A stretch of 64,000 nucleotides of DNA from Raphanus sativus (Eukaryota > Streptophyta > Magnoliopsida > Brassicales > Brassicaceae): NCBI RefSeq assembly GCF_000801105.2, contig NC_079511.1:26160397-26224396 (forward strand), read 5' to 3'. Within the stretch, counting starts at the first letter, position 1. The number at the start of each line of letters is the position of its first letter. Both the position numbers and the translations under genes were made by a program. Below are positions 25,114 through 36,033 of the stretch, piece after piece. The notes under the pieces are model-generated. The model made no database searches, was not told the DNA's origin, and saw only the letters and a list, made by a program, of their open reading frames with translations.

Positions 25114-25162
<49 letters not shown>

Positions 25163-25811
25163 TTAGAACTTTTGAAGGGTTGTAACTAGGGCTGAAAATT
25201 TTATCCGTTAAATTTGATTCGATTCGTTATTCGTTACGATTCGCTCCGAAAATTCCGGATATCCGTACTCTCGAAGCAAAGCTAATACTAAAAATCAATA
25301 TCCTCCAAAATCGAAGCAATTGATAAATATTAAAATTTTGGGAACCGGATATCCGATCTGATCCGACAATATATAAATACATATATATCTTGTTAATATT
25401 TAAAGTTTTAAATTTATAAATTCGATAATTATTATTCTAACATATGATTGACAAATTCTATACATATTATTATTTATACGAAAGTATTACATAAAAGAAA
25501 TAAATTTTTAATGAAAATTATAACTTTTTTTTTAAATTTTGTGTTATTATAATTGTTAACTAAGTTTAAATTTTTTTTACAAAATATGTGGATTCACTAC
25601 TTCTTTTAATTTGTATCTTATATATAAAACATATTTTACAAAATAAATTTGTATCAATTTTTTAAGATTATTTGTATTAATCAAAACATATGAGATATCC
25701 GTAATTATCCATAAATATCCAAAAAATCTGCAAATATCTATTTAAATTCCGGATATCCGTTTTTCGCATATCCGTTTTTCGAAGCAAAACAAATAAAAAG
25801 TTAGATATCTA
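24022..25811. other. NAC upstream region and AT-rich intergenic DNA
   Basis: Holds the NAC 5' untranslated region and promoter (24022-24300), then long AT-rich DNA with an AT microsatellite. 25190-25380 and 25680-25780 repeat the phrase 'CCGGATATCCG', suggesting an old repeated element. No gene recognised. Confidence 0.45.
25110..25162. repeat. (AT)n microsatellite
   Basis: Two adjoining runs of alternating A and T split by a short TATTATAT interruption. Self-complementary, so likely variable in length. Confidence 0.9.
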
Positions 25812-25814
25812 TAT

Positions 25815-26068
25815 GGTCCGACTGGTGACCATTGTGGAATCAAAATGAACAAATAGGAAAAGAACGTAGAGGAATAAATTCGCAGGAATAAAAAGGAATT
25901 GTTGTTCCATCTTAAATTTGACAAGAAATAACTTTCTTCTTTATTTCTCTACCAAAAAAAGAATGATGGGGAATGAGAAGGAAAAACTATTCCTTGTGAA
26001 TGGTAATTTTTCTTAGGAATGTTAGGAAATACATTATTCTTCATTGTTCTTTGGTCACCAGTCGGACC
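25815..26068. mobile_element. 254-bp MITE with perfect 17-bp TIRs
   Basis: Perfect inverted repeats GGTCCGACTGGTGACCA at 25815-25831 and complement at 26052-26068, with an AT-rich interior holding no reading frame. Flanking TAT on both sides (25812-25814 and 26069-26071) is a plausible 3-bp target duplication, which would suggest the PIF/Harbinger superfamily; three bases are weak evidence. A non-autonomous element. Confidence 0.8.
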
Positions 26069-26071
26069 TAT

Positions 26072-28970
26072 AGTATACGAAGTAAATCACACAAAAAAAA
26101 GTAAATCACAAATATCAATCTCAAATATTTGATCAGTGTCGAGGCCTAGTTGTAACCCTCGGAAATGTTCTTACTGCACCGTCATCTATATTAAATTTAT
26201 TATCTACTTCGGTAAACCTGGTTCATAGCGGGTCAATGTGGCTCCCACTCAAGCCTCGTTGGAATTGTAAATGATTTGCTTTAACCCAAAAAGAGAAGGC
26301 TTTTAATGATTTAAGAAACTTACAAGGGACCCATGTCTTCTTAAACCAGATCTACCTGGCGACTCCTCTTTTTCTTTTTCCGGGGTTTGACAGTTATAAA
26401 TAAACTGTAATTGTTACAAAGACCAGATAAAATATCTTTAAATTTTTGATTTAATTTATTTCTCGTTTCAATTTGAATAGAAAAGTTAAATATCCACAAA
26501 ACTCTACAAAATAAAACAAAACCCATATGTAATAACCGTAAACTAAGTTGACAAAAGAAAATAACCGTAAACCAAAATAAATCACAAATACTAATATTTT
26601 TAGAGACAAACCCAATTTGATCTATTATATACATATACATATCTATATTATAATTATTATATTTAATATCAGTTTTTACAATATTTTTATTTATTAAATT
26701 GATTCTTTTAATTACTATAGTTTTCAAAAGTAAATAACTTTAAATATTTGTAATAAAATACTATATTTTACATTACTTTGGATTTTTATTTATTTTCTAA
26801 TTTCTATTTATTTGTACTGATCAAATATCCAGTTAAAATAAAAGGTTGGATATCCGGACACCAAATATTCGGATAGCTATAAATCTGGTTAAATTGAATA
26901 ATTGATTACTAAGATAAAACAGATTCTAAATTTTGGATGTTCGATTCTTGTCCGCCCTTAGTTGGTTTATGGTCTAAAATTGAAATTTATAACCAAAATA
27001 AAATAAAAACAAAAGTGGAGGCATCTAAATCGCCTTTGGCTTTAGAGATGGGAGGCTTCTTTAGCATATGGATTAAAGACGTTGTTTTGCCTCTTTTACA
27101 TCATTACTCCCACACAGTCTTTGACTCATCTCTCTCTCTCCCCTACTCCAGTTTTACCAACTCACGGTCAAATATATTTTGCCTCGACCCTCGGCCTCGA
27201 TCCAAAAGAAAATAAAACATTGGCATCTTCATATGTAGAGGGATACATACTATATGCATATATATACAATTTTTTAGCTTAAATCTATTTTACATAATCA
27301 CATGTACGTGCCTATGATTCTATGAATATCATTGGACACGGAATCTAACTAATTAAGTAATTAAAATTCCTTTTGTCATTAACTGATAAAACGTTTATGC
27401 AGCAAATTGAGCAGGTTGAACAAGAGAGAAGGAGAGAGAGGGGGGGATATTTTAAACAATCCACCTAATTTGCAGTTAATTGTCAAATAAATAGAATATA
27501 ACAGTATTTTTCTCATAAAGTATAATATTCAACCTTCTAGTAAGTAGCTCTGTTTTTTTCATGAAGGAAAATAACGATGCCATTTTACGTGAGCTTTCAG
27601 AAGTGGTCACCAATAACTTGAGGAAAGATAGAGAAAGAAAGAGAGAAACTGATAGACGTTTTGACGGAAGATGCTTTGTCAGATTAACTTATATTTAAGG
27701 TATCAACTATCATTCCCAATTGTTTCAACACTTTTTTATCTTTTTTTTTTGGTTCTCAGATGGATTAGTTCAAGTCTAAACGAACAGATAATGCGACAAT
27801 ATATCCATTTTTCTGTGCACATTTATATAGTTCTTTTTGGTTCTTATTGGGGTATGAAGACATCATATACATGTATATAGTTTGCATCACACACATAAAA
27901 GGAGACAGAAATATGGAATAATTAGCTCATAAAGACAAATTAGGAACGAGGAAACTAACATACAAACCTGACTAAAGACATGCAACCTTTCTCACGATCG
28001 ATATATGGGGAAGCCAATAAATCACTAATAAAATTTGAGCATCTTATCAACCCTTTCCATTTTTTCATTTCACATGTATCAAGCATTTTTTTGAAACACA
28101 TGTATCAAGCATTTAGAATGCTTATATTGTGATTTCCAATACCACAAAACGTAAAAATATTGTTAAATGAAAATTTAAAATTGTACATATATTGTTATAT
28201 ATGTATGAAGAAAATAGCGAAGGCTAAGAAATAAATATAAATTGGTAAAGGTGGAACATAGTTATTACTTATCAGGGAGGTCGCTGGGGGATCATGATGA
28301 CGATTCATTTTTTACACCATCAACATCAATCACAATTCTTCAAAAAGACAGGAAGAAAGAAAGAGAAGAAGAGTCTTCTTCAGAAAAGCAGCATCTGATT
28401 CCCTACATGTCGGTTTCTACCTCGATTTTTTTTTTAATCTGTTTATGCTGATCTCAGAAAGAAGAAATTTTAAATCATACCATCTCTTTGTGTCTCTCGA
28501 TTCTTGCTTTCACATTTTTCACGCGTCTCAATAGCACAGAATAATGACCAAAACTTGCGTTGCCTTTTGCTTTTCTCCATGCATAAAATCTCCTTTTTGT
28601 CCTTCTAAGTTCCCCCTTATTACCACACATTGCCCCCTTTGTTCTTGTTGAAAGTGGTCATACTCATTAGTCCTTTTAATTTACTATTCAATAGGACCAC
28701 CTCGTGATTTGTATTCATTCAATTATCCAAAGCAGATCGTCGTCAGTTGAGTGATTTTATATTCTGATCAACGACTTGATGATTGCTGCTAAAGCTGCCA
28801 ACTATTAATTTAAGATCAATACAGTACAGTTACAAGGTCGTTTCTAGAAAGAAACAAGGGTTAATTTGCCAAATTACGGAGATAAAATTAAAAATATAAT
28901 TACGAAGTTGCGTTGTAACAAATACCTCGACCGCGTCTCAAAGAGATCACCGTGTATAAGCTCCATGTTA
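26072..28970. other. Intergenic DNA, no gene seen
   Basis: AT-rich, with scattered short open frames of low complexity and no recognised domain. In Arabidopsis, as I remember it, an isocitrate dehydrogenase gene (At1g54340) lies between the NAC020 and ABCD2 genes; no trace of it was found here or elsewhere between 24 and 38 kb. Confidence 0.45.
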
Positions 28971-28972
28971 TG

Positions 28973-29328
28973 AACCAAAAAAGCTTACTTCCTCTTAACC
29001 TAATCTCTCTTAGAAATTAAGTTAATTCTTGGAAGCTTCTCTATTATTAATAATAAGAAACCCTTATATAGGATACTAACTTTTAGAATATAGAAAACCT
29101 TAATATAAATTGGAAAACTTAAAAGCAATTATTAAATAAAAAACTATCAAACTCTAATTGTAAAATATCCTAATTGGAAAACTTAAAACCAATTATTAAA
29201 TAGAAAACTATCAAACTCTAATTGTAAAATATCATAATCTATCTAACCATAGTCACTTATCATTATTGATATGAACCAAAAAGCTTAATTCCTCTTAACC
29301 TAATCTCTCTTAGAAATTAAGTTAATTC
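28973..29328. repeat. Tandem duplication interrupted by the copia element (left part)
   Basis: A ~300-bp unit beginning GAACCAAAAAAGCTTACTTCC is complete at 28973-29270. A second copy starts at 29271, is broken at 29328 by the copia insertion and resumes at 35705. Inside each unit, a ~68-bp sub-repeat beginning CTAATTGGAAAACTTAAAAC is itself repeated. Confidence 0.8.
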
Positions 29329-29500
29329 TGTTATAAATATTGTAGTGATGTCCATATGGAAAGTCCTAGATATACTTGTTCCCCACTCCAAGTTAAGCTT
29401 TGTCTCCAAGCTATTGTATCCTATATAAGGAGATCATTATTCATGGAATAAGACACACCAATTCCTATCTTCTCTTCTCTTCTCTACTTTATTTACAACA
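29329..29500 (+). repeat. 5' LTR of the 29-36 kb copia element
   Basis: 172 bp. CTATATAAGG near 29432-29441 is a likely TATA box, giving a transcript start close to the CTTCTCTTCTCTTCTC pyrimidine run. Identical to the 3' copy. Confidence 0.93.
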
Positions 29501-30048
29501 CGTTATCAGCACGAGACTCTAAACCCTAGCTAAAATCCAGCGACCACAAAAACCTTAATTTCAGCCGCAACTTTAAACCGTCATATCTCCCTAACCGTAA
29601 GGATCCAGACGGCGAGTAATATATCAAATTGAAGCTCTTGACGAGACGAATCCAGCGCCGCAGACCACGCATCAATCCGACTCCAGACGCGCCGTCACCT
29701 CCCAGTGCAAGCCGCGCCGTCAAAGATCATCCAAAACCCTAATAGCCGCCAACTCCTTATCTCTCTTAATTTCGATTTCTATTGTTCTTAGATCTCATAC
29801 TAATCCAACTTTGAAACTTTCATTGTTGATTATTTAAGGTTTCTAAAAGAGGAACCAAGGAGAAAAGATCGGCAAAGATTAAGGTAAGATCTCAAGAACC
29901 CTAATCTTTACTTGTGGTTCAAGCAATTCGGGTTTCAAACTTCTCTTCATCTTAAATCCGATTTAAAAATTTTGCGATTTGATTTGGTTGATTTTAGTTC
30001 TGTTTATTTTAAAATCAAAACCCTAAACCCTTAATAGTTTTACATGAC

Positions 30049-30305
30049 TTTAGTTTTGTATGGACAACAAGTGATACCCCTTTAAGGATGACACGCTATA
30101 TGTCCAAACAAAATTTAAGGTCAATGTTTAACCTAATCCTAAAAACAGATTTGAATTTTAAACCCTAATCCTTAAAGTTTAAATCTGATTTTAAGAAACC
30201 CTAAATCCTAAAATATAAAGCATGTGATTACATGACTTTCGTTTTGTATGGACAACAAGTGATACCCCTTTAAGGATGACACGCTATATGTCCAAACAAA
30301 ACATA
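30049..30305 (+). repeat. Direct repeat in the copia leader
   Basis: About 72 bp from TTGTATGGACAACAAGTGAT through the GGATGACACGCTATATGTCC segment occurs twice (about 30055-30113 and 30243-30302), with a diverged AAACCCTAA-rich spacer. Non-coding leader sequence between primer-binding site and gag. Confidence 0.8.
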
Positions 30306-30329
30306 AGGTTAATGTTTTCCACATCTTTT

Positions 30330-30796
30330 GGTCGATGATGCACACCATAGTGTGGCTAGACCATGATTTTCTTTTAAGTCAATGATGCATACCAATAGGT
30401 ATGACTAGACCATATGAAGTAAAGGTCGATGATACGTACTCTTAAGTACGATTAGACCATAAAACAAAATCAATGGTCGATGATGTTCACCCTCAGGTGC
30501 AACTAGATTTTTCACCTATGATTCACGGTGATCATCCACGATGATCCGCGTTGATCTATGATCCATGATGATCCTCGATGATCCGCGATAATCTACGATG
30601 ATCAGTGATCCAAGGTGATCCACGGTGATCCTCGATGATCCACGGTGATCCACAATCACCGGTGATGGATGATGCGCACCACAGTGCAGCTAAATCACGA
30701 TCCGTTTTATTTGGTCGAGGATGTGTACCGAATGGTACTACTAGACCATTAAATCGCATGGGTCGATGTAGCATACCATATGGTATGGCTAAACCA
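30330..30796 (+). repeat. Seven-member hairpin array in the copia leader
   Basis: Seven units share GGTCGATGATG on the left and (G)CTAGACCAT on the right. Between them are short perfect stems that differ from unit to unit but stay complementary, each with a 4-base loop: CACAC/GTGTG (30341), CATACC/GGTATG (30388), CGTACT/AGTACG (30435), CACC/GGTG (30488), GCAC/GTGC (30676), GTACC/GGTAC (30725) and CATACC/GGTATG (30772). The shared flanks (GGTC...GACC) form an outer stem in most units. Units 4 and 5 are separated by a GATC-rich repeat. Function unknown; RNA-level pairing is inferred from covariation. Confidence 0.85.
30505..30665 (+). repeat. GATC-rich short tandem repeat
   Basis: About a dozen diverged copies of a 12-15 bp motif of the form TGATCCACGGTGATCC / GATGATCCGCG, between hairpins 4 and 5 of the leader array. 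Each copy contains the palindrome GATC. Confidence 0.8.
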
Positions 30797-30900
30797 TGCA
30801 CTCTTCCATCCCACTATTTTCAAGGGATTTATAAATCAAATAAGTTGATTAAGTGATGGATGAGTTATGAGAAAGTAAATTTCTAAAGAGAATGCAAACT

Positions 30901-31039
30901 GGCCGTATGGCCCTCTTATTTGTTTGCTGGCAATGTGATTTAATTGTGTAATAGCCGAATGGCATTGGTCACACAAGCCATATGGCTTTATTGTTTACAT
31001 ACTAGCCGAGTGCCTTTTATTTCTTGGATAGCCAATGGC
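30901..31039 (+). repeat. Second hairpin series (GCC-NNNN-GGC)
   Basis: Short stem-loops: GGCC-GTAT-GGCC (30901), GCC-GAAT-GGC (30954), AAGCC-ATAT-GGCTT (30975), a degenerate GCC-GAGT-GCC (31005) and GCC-AAT-GGC (31031). They lie directly before gag. Loop composition again varies while the stem is kept. Confidence 0.65.
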
Positions 31040-31077
31040 ATCAGAAAATTGTATGTACTAACACAAATCATTTTGAT

Positions 31078-31764
31078 ATGATTCAGATGTCGAGACTCCA
31101 TCACTCGGATTACCCAGCCCTTGATCTCAATGGAGACAATTACCTTGATTGGGCGATGAACACTTCAGCCGATTTAAAGTCTAAAGGACTTGGGAAGTGT
31201 ATCAAATACGGCAATGATACCCTTGCATATGAAAGGCGTAGAGCTGTTTTGATAATGAAAAAGCATCTCGTGAAGGATCTGTATGATGAGTGCAGTTACA
31301 TCAACGATCCTTACGATCTCTGGTCGAGATTGAACACCATGTTCTTCGAGCCACTACTAGATGAGTCCATGAAAGAATGGAAGGCTCTGAGGTTCCAGGA
31401 TTATGAATCCGTGGATGACTATCACTTTGATCTTATGAGAATCACCTATAGTCTTAAACTATGTGGTGTAGTGATAACAAACTATGACTTGTTAAGCAAG
31501 ACTCGTGACACGATCCATTCAAAGGAAGTGTTGTTATCACAGAAGGCTAAAGGTTTCACAACCTATTACGACCTTCTCTCATACCTTTCAGCTCTTGAGG
31601 AAAAGAAGCAGAAAAGGAAAGTCAACCTCGACAAACTCGACTATGTTATGGAGATAAGTGCCGAGTATCAATGTGAGATGATATACGGTGATGCTGAAGA
31701 AGCTAAGAAAAGAAAATTCGGGTGGACTCATATAGATGATGAGATTGGTTTATTCATTGAATAG
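31078..31764 (+). CDS. Copia Gag, open frame in a pol-dead element
   Basis: From the ATG at 31078, 228 residues to the stop at 31762-31764. An ATG three codons further on (MSRLHHSDYPALDLNG) is the better match to related Gag starts. The body carries the UBN2-type Gag pattern (GDNYLDWAMNTSADLKSKGL, YDLWSRLNTMF, WKALRFQDYESVDDY). No zinc knuckle is seen within the frame. Known role: capsid protein packaging element RNA. That this is the only open part of the element fits retention of a cis-preferred or structural product, but chance is possible in so young an insertion. Confidence 0.75.
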   Translation: MIQMSRLHHSDYPALDLNGDNYLDWAMNTSADLKSKGLGKCIKYGNDTLAYERRRAVLIMKKHLVKDLYDECSYINDPYDLWSRLNTMFFEPLLDESMKEWKALRFQDYESVDDYHFDLMRITYSLKLCGVVITNYDLLSKTRDTIHSKEVLLSQKAKGFTTYYDLLSYLSALEEKKQKRKVNLDKLDYVMEISAEYQCEMIYGDAEEAKKRKFGWTHIDDEIGLFIE

Positions 31765-31985
31765 AGAACCAAATGTGAGCCACGTCCAAGATGTTATTAT
31801 GGACTGGCCGGCTATTGTTTAAGCCTTTTGACATTCTGATTTCATACTTATGATTTGGTGTTTTCTTTTAAATATAATTTGTCATTCAAATTTCATAGCA
31901 TTAATAAAAGTTTTTCTTTTATCTTGATTGATTTGCTTGAAAAATATTTTTGATTGACAAATGAGAATGAAAACTCGAGAAGAGT
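31765..31985 (+). other. AT-rich spacer after gag
   Basis: Separates the gag stop from the first pol-like sequence. It contains AATAAAAG near 31902, a possible poly(A) signal, and is T-rich after it. This could end a short gag-only transcript, as reported for some plant copia elements; here this is inference. Confidence 0.4.
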
Positions 31986-34900
31986 ATGTCTAGACCACCA
32001 CGCCTAAGGCATGGCCTTAAGAGGCACGAAATTTATCACCTAAGACCCATTGAGAGAGACCCAAAATCCCCACTGGCCGTGGACAAGGATACCACAATAA
32101 CCGTGGTTGTAGATCCAATCATGGTCGAGGAGGGAGTAAAGGTCGAAATGGCATTACAAGCCACATCAAAATGGTTTCAATAATAAACCAATGGGCAGAG
32201 CAAAGCAAAAGGAAATGTTTCTTTTAGCTTATGAAAATCGCCAAAGGCATACATATAAAAGAGGTCGAGACTACATTCTCCCTACTGATCTAATACTATG
32301 CTAAGGATCGGTGTGATAAGGCATAAAAGCCTAGGTAACCAGTAAGGTTCACCAACGAATTTATACACTTTATGGCATGACCGGATTAGCCATCCTGGTC
32401 TGAACTTGATTAATAAGGCACAAAGAATTATCCCATAAGATCTCACGTTGTGAAACATGTACACAAGGGAAACTCAGTAGGCTTCATTGTTCCAAGCAAC
32501 ACGAAAGTATAATCTGATCATGAGGATAGTAAGAACAAAACCCGTGATCATGACCAGACCACAAATTCGTGTATCATGGTCTAAAACCATGCTGACCGTC
32601 CAAGCATTACGTTTAAGTGAGGACAAACAAACGTACTTTATAGCATGTTCATGAGGGGGAGAATAAACACTCCGTGTGGTCCATGACCATACTATAAAAC
32701 CCGAACATGATAAGCATGGCTGAAGGCCATAAGGCATTATAGCTTGGCCGTAAAAGGCATAACCTATAAGGTTGAGACTTCAAAAGTCTATAAGCTTGGG
32801 TACACCACAAGAATACATGTATGAAAGATAAGTTACATCAGGCCATATAAAGTGAGCATAGATATTCCCGTCTAAAGATGATAAAGGGTCATAATCCAGA
32901 TATAGACCATCCTAAGAGTCTATGAATAAACCACCACATACCTATGTGCCATCTAGGATGGAATACCTCATCTAAGGATGAGATGAAAATCGGGAATATA
33001 TGTTGGATATGAGAACATGATCTTTCTCCCACGAATTCAATGAGACCATGAGCCAAACAAAGGTTATCATATTGTGGCCAAGGTACACGGATTACATACA
33101 AGATGAATCCGACTATCCAACATCATGGAGAAAGCTATAAGCTGGTAAATAGAAAGTGAAAGTGGAATGGTTTTAACCATCCAAGTCTTGGCAAAGATCC
33201 TCGGACCAGATATATATATATATATATATTGGACGTTCATAAACAAAGAAAGAATGATAGCCAGACAGACCCGAAAGAATGACTAAGTCATACCAGCTTA
33301 GCACCACTATATAAATGTCCTAGTAGAGACATAATCAAGTTGCTGTAAAAGTCTATACAAGATAGACCAGAATGTTCCATATATAATGAACCACGAATAG
33401 AAAAGTTAAGGTGCTCATAATGATAGATTCGGGTTCATGAAAGAGAAACTATACTAGACAATGAGATAAGACCGGCCGGTCCTAAGGTACAGGTATCATA
33501 CAATGTAGCCTTGCAAACTACAAAGTATTCAATGATCCTGATAATAATAAAATCTCAATCGATTGTATCATGTCTAGAACGCGATAGAACGCGATGGAAC
33601 ATTATATAAGGTGTCGACACATACACACACTAATAAGTGATAAAGAGAAAGCACTTGAGCATAAGAGATATGCGAGGATCACTAACCCACATAAGAGTAC
33701 TCATCATAGAGAAATGAATGGGACGTGGAGTTATAGTAAAGAATGAATATGATGGGCGTATTGGCCAAATACATAAGATAGACGCCATCTAACCAGTGAA
33801 CAGATGAGTCTTGTGAGGAAAAGAAAATCGTGAGCTGTAGAACATGAAAGTACAGACAAGTGGTCGTACATGTTGCTACATAAAGCATTCAATGGAATGG
33901 CTTGATCACACAAGGATACTCACAGGGACTAAGGAACAAGGAAATAAATTCCTAATGTGGTGAATGCTACTACCCAATATCGAAATCTGGACATCTAAGA
34001 AAGATGTAGTAGACATTGGATATCTCACTGGATATAAAGGTAATATAAGATACCTTGAAAGATGAGAAAGAAGTTCTCATAGAACAACATCGTTCCTGTG
34101 TTGTTCATGGACTGAAATGCAGCTGCATACACACGATATGATAAGACTAAGTGATGCTTAGTAGAAAGTTCTATAAGAACGTTTCAAATCAGTCCATATA
34201 GTAGTCAATATATTCCTTGTGTTTATACTTAAAGAAAGGATGATTAAGATGATTGATTCTTGGAAAGGCTATGAAGAGACTACGATGATCTATAGTAGAG
34301 ATCATTAGCCGTATATAAAGGTTGGAATCTATGATCCAACATACCAAGAATAGATTGATCAAATGGTCTGAGAATCCATCAGATTCACGACCAAAGGGAA
34401 CCATACCGACTAGGATCATGTCCGACCTAGTTCGACCTTAATCATCACTGGTCCCGACCAATCCATCCCGTCCAGCTTGTTCCGACCAGTTCCTCTAGGT
34501 CTTAAATCCGACCTAAACCATCCAAGTGAGAGGAACGTCCTATTGACCAAAAAGTGGCTTAGCTTTGATTAAACTTCAAACTATAACACAATAGCCACTT
34601 CATGAACATAACGTGGACATATACTAAAAGTTCATAAAGAGTTTTGGTCAAAGGATATGAATAAGATATATAGTGGACAAGAACATAGTCCGGATGGATT
34701 ATGGATGATGTCATGATCCAGACAGATCATGGACATACAAAGACATTCATGGTCGAATTTATCTAAGAGAGATAAACCATATGATCCGAATGGACCATGA
34801 ATATCATGAAAGCATTTTGTTGATGCAGGTTACCAGTCCGATCCACACAGTGCTAAGTCCCAAACCGGCTATGTTTTCACATATGGAGGCACGACCATTT

Positions 34901-35280
34901 CATGGAGATCAGTCAAGCAGACTATATCAGCCACATCATCCAATCACTCGGATATATTGGCGATCCATGAAGCAAGCGGAGAGTGTGTCTGGTTGAAACT
35001 CATGACACACCATATTCGGACAGCATGTGGGATCACGGATGGTAAAGACGAGCCGACCGTTCTTTACGAAGACAATACGGCCTGCATAGCTCAGCTCAAA
35101 GATGGTTACATCAAGGGTGACAAGACTAAGCATGTTCTCCCCAAGTTCTTCTTCACCAACGATCTTCAGAAAGAAGGAGAGGTCAAGGTCCTCTAAGTCA
35201 GATCTAGCGAGAACTCAGCCGACCTCTTCACTTAGGCATTACCAACATGCACGCTCAGGAAGCTTATGCAGCAGATTGGT
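31986..35280 (+). pseudogene. Copia pol relic
   Basis: Recognisable in pieces only. Near 32360-32440 the translation gives LWHDRISHPGLNL, the pre-integrase motif. Near 34840-35270 it gives RNase H: ISATSSNHSDILAIHEAS-like sequence, then CVWLKLMTHHIRTACGI, YEDNTACIAQLKDGYIKGD, KHVLPKFFFTNDLQKEGEV and ENSADLF. Stops and frameshifts are frequent throughout; protease, integrase core and reverse transcriptase motifs were not found intact. Non-functional. Confidence 0.85.
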
Positions 35281-35532
35281 ATGCGATCACTGAGAAGCCT
35301 TCAGTGATATTCACTTCAGGGGAAGTAATGCGGCTGTACTCTTTTTCCTATCCATGGCTTTCCGTTTTTACCACATTGGGTTTTTGGGTTTACCATGGAA
35401 AGGTTTTAACGAGGCAGTATTCCAAACGCATTACAAACTCTAGACGGTTATGGCATTACAATCTCGGTTTTTAACGAGACAGCATCTACGGCGTTTTGAA
35501 AGCACTTCGACATATTGGACATCAAGGGGAAG

Positions 35533-35704
35533 TGTTATAAATATTGTAGTGATGTCCATATGGAAAGTCCTAGATATACTTGTTCCCCACTCCAAGTTAA
35601 GCTTTGTCTCCAAGCTATTGTATCCTATATAAGGAGATCATTATTCATGGAATAAGACACACCAATTCCTATCTTCTCTTCTCTTCTCTACTTTATTTAC
35701 AACA
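35533..35704 (+). repeat. 3' LTR of the 29-36 kb copia element
   Basis: Identical to 29329-29500 by eye over all 172 bases. Preceded by the purine tract AAGGGGAAG and followed by the AATTC target duplication. Confidence 0.93.
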
Positions 35705-36007
35705 AATTCTTGGAAGCTTCTCTATTATTAATAATAAGAAACCCTTATATAGGGATACAACTTTTAGAATATAGAAAATCTTAATATAAATTGGAAAATT
35801 TAAAACTAATTATTAAATACAAAACTATCAAACTCTAATTGTAAAATATCCTAATTGGAAAACTTAAAACCAATTATTAAATAGAAAACTATCAAACTCT
35901 AATTGTAAAATATCCTAATTGGAAAACTTAAAACCAATTATTAAATAGAAAACTATCAAACTCTAATTGTAAAATATCCTAATCTATCTAACCATAGTCA
36001 CTTATCA
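35705..36007. repeat. Tandem duplication, right part
   Basis: Continuation of the second ~300-bp unit seen at 29271-29328. The 68-bp sub-repeat (TAATTGGAAAACTTAAAACC...AACTCTAATTGTAAAATATC) occurs three times here. Confidence 0.8.
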
Positions 36008-36033
36008 CTCTAGTGCACAAGACACATGATATG

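Larger units (their letters stand above)
29329..35704 (+). mobile_element. Copia retrotransposon with identical LTRs and dead pol
   Basis: 6376-bp element bounded by two 172-bp LTRs (29329-29500, 35533-35704) that are identical by eye, TGTTATAAATATTG...TTTACAACA, with an exact 5-bp target duplication AATTC (29324-29328, 35705-35709). The sequence after the 5' LTR, CGTTATCAGCACGAG, is the expected primer-binding position. AAGGGGAAG precedes the 3' LTR. The order is a long leader (29.5-31.05 kb) with hairpin arrays, an open gag frame (31078-31764), an AT-rich spacer, then pol relics (about 31.98-35.27 kb) with many stops and frameshifts. Identical LTRs imply very recent insertion, so replication proteins must have come from another copy. 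Confidence 0.93.

Noticed and set aside
30049..30800. CRISPR-like array in the copia leader
   Set aside because: Repeats are diverged, spacing is irregular, the host is a plant, and the variable parts are self-complementary stems, not spacers.
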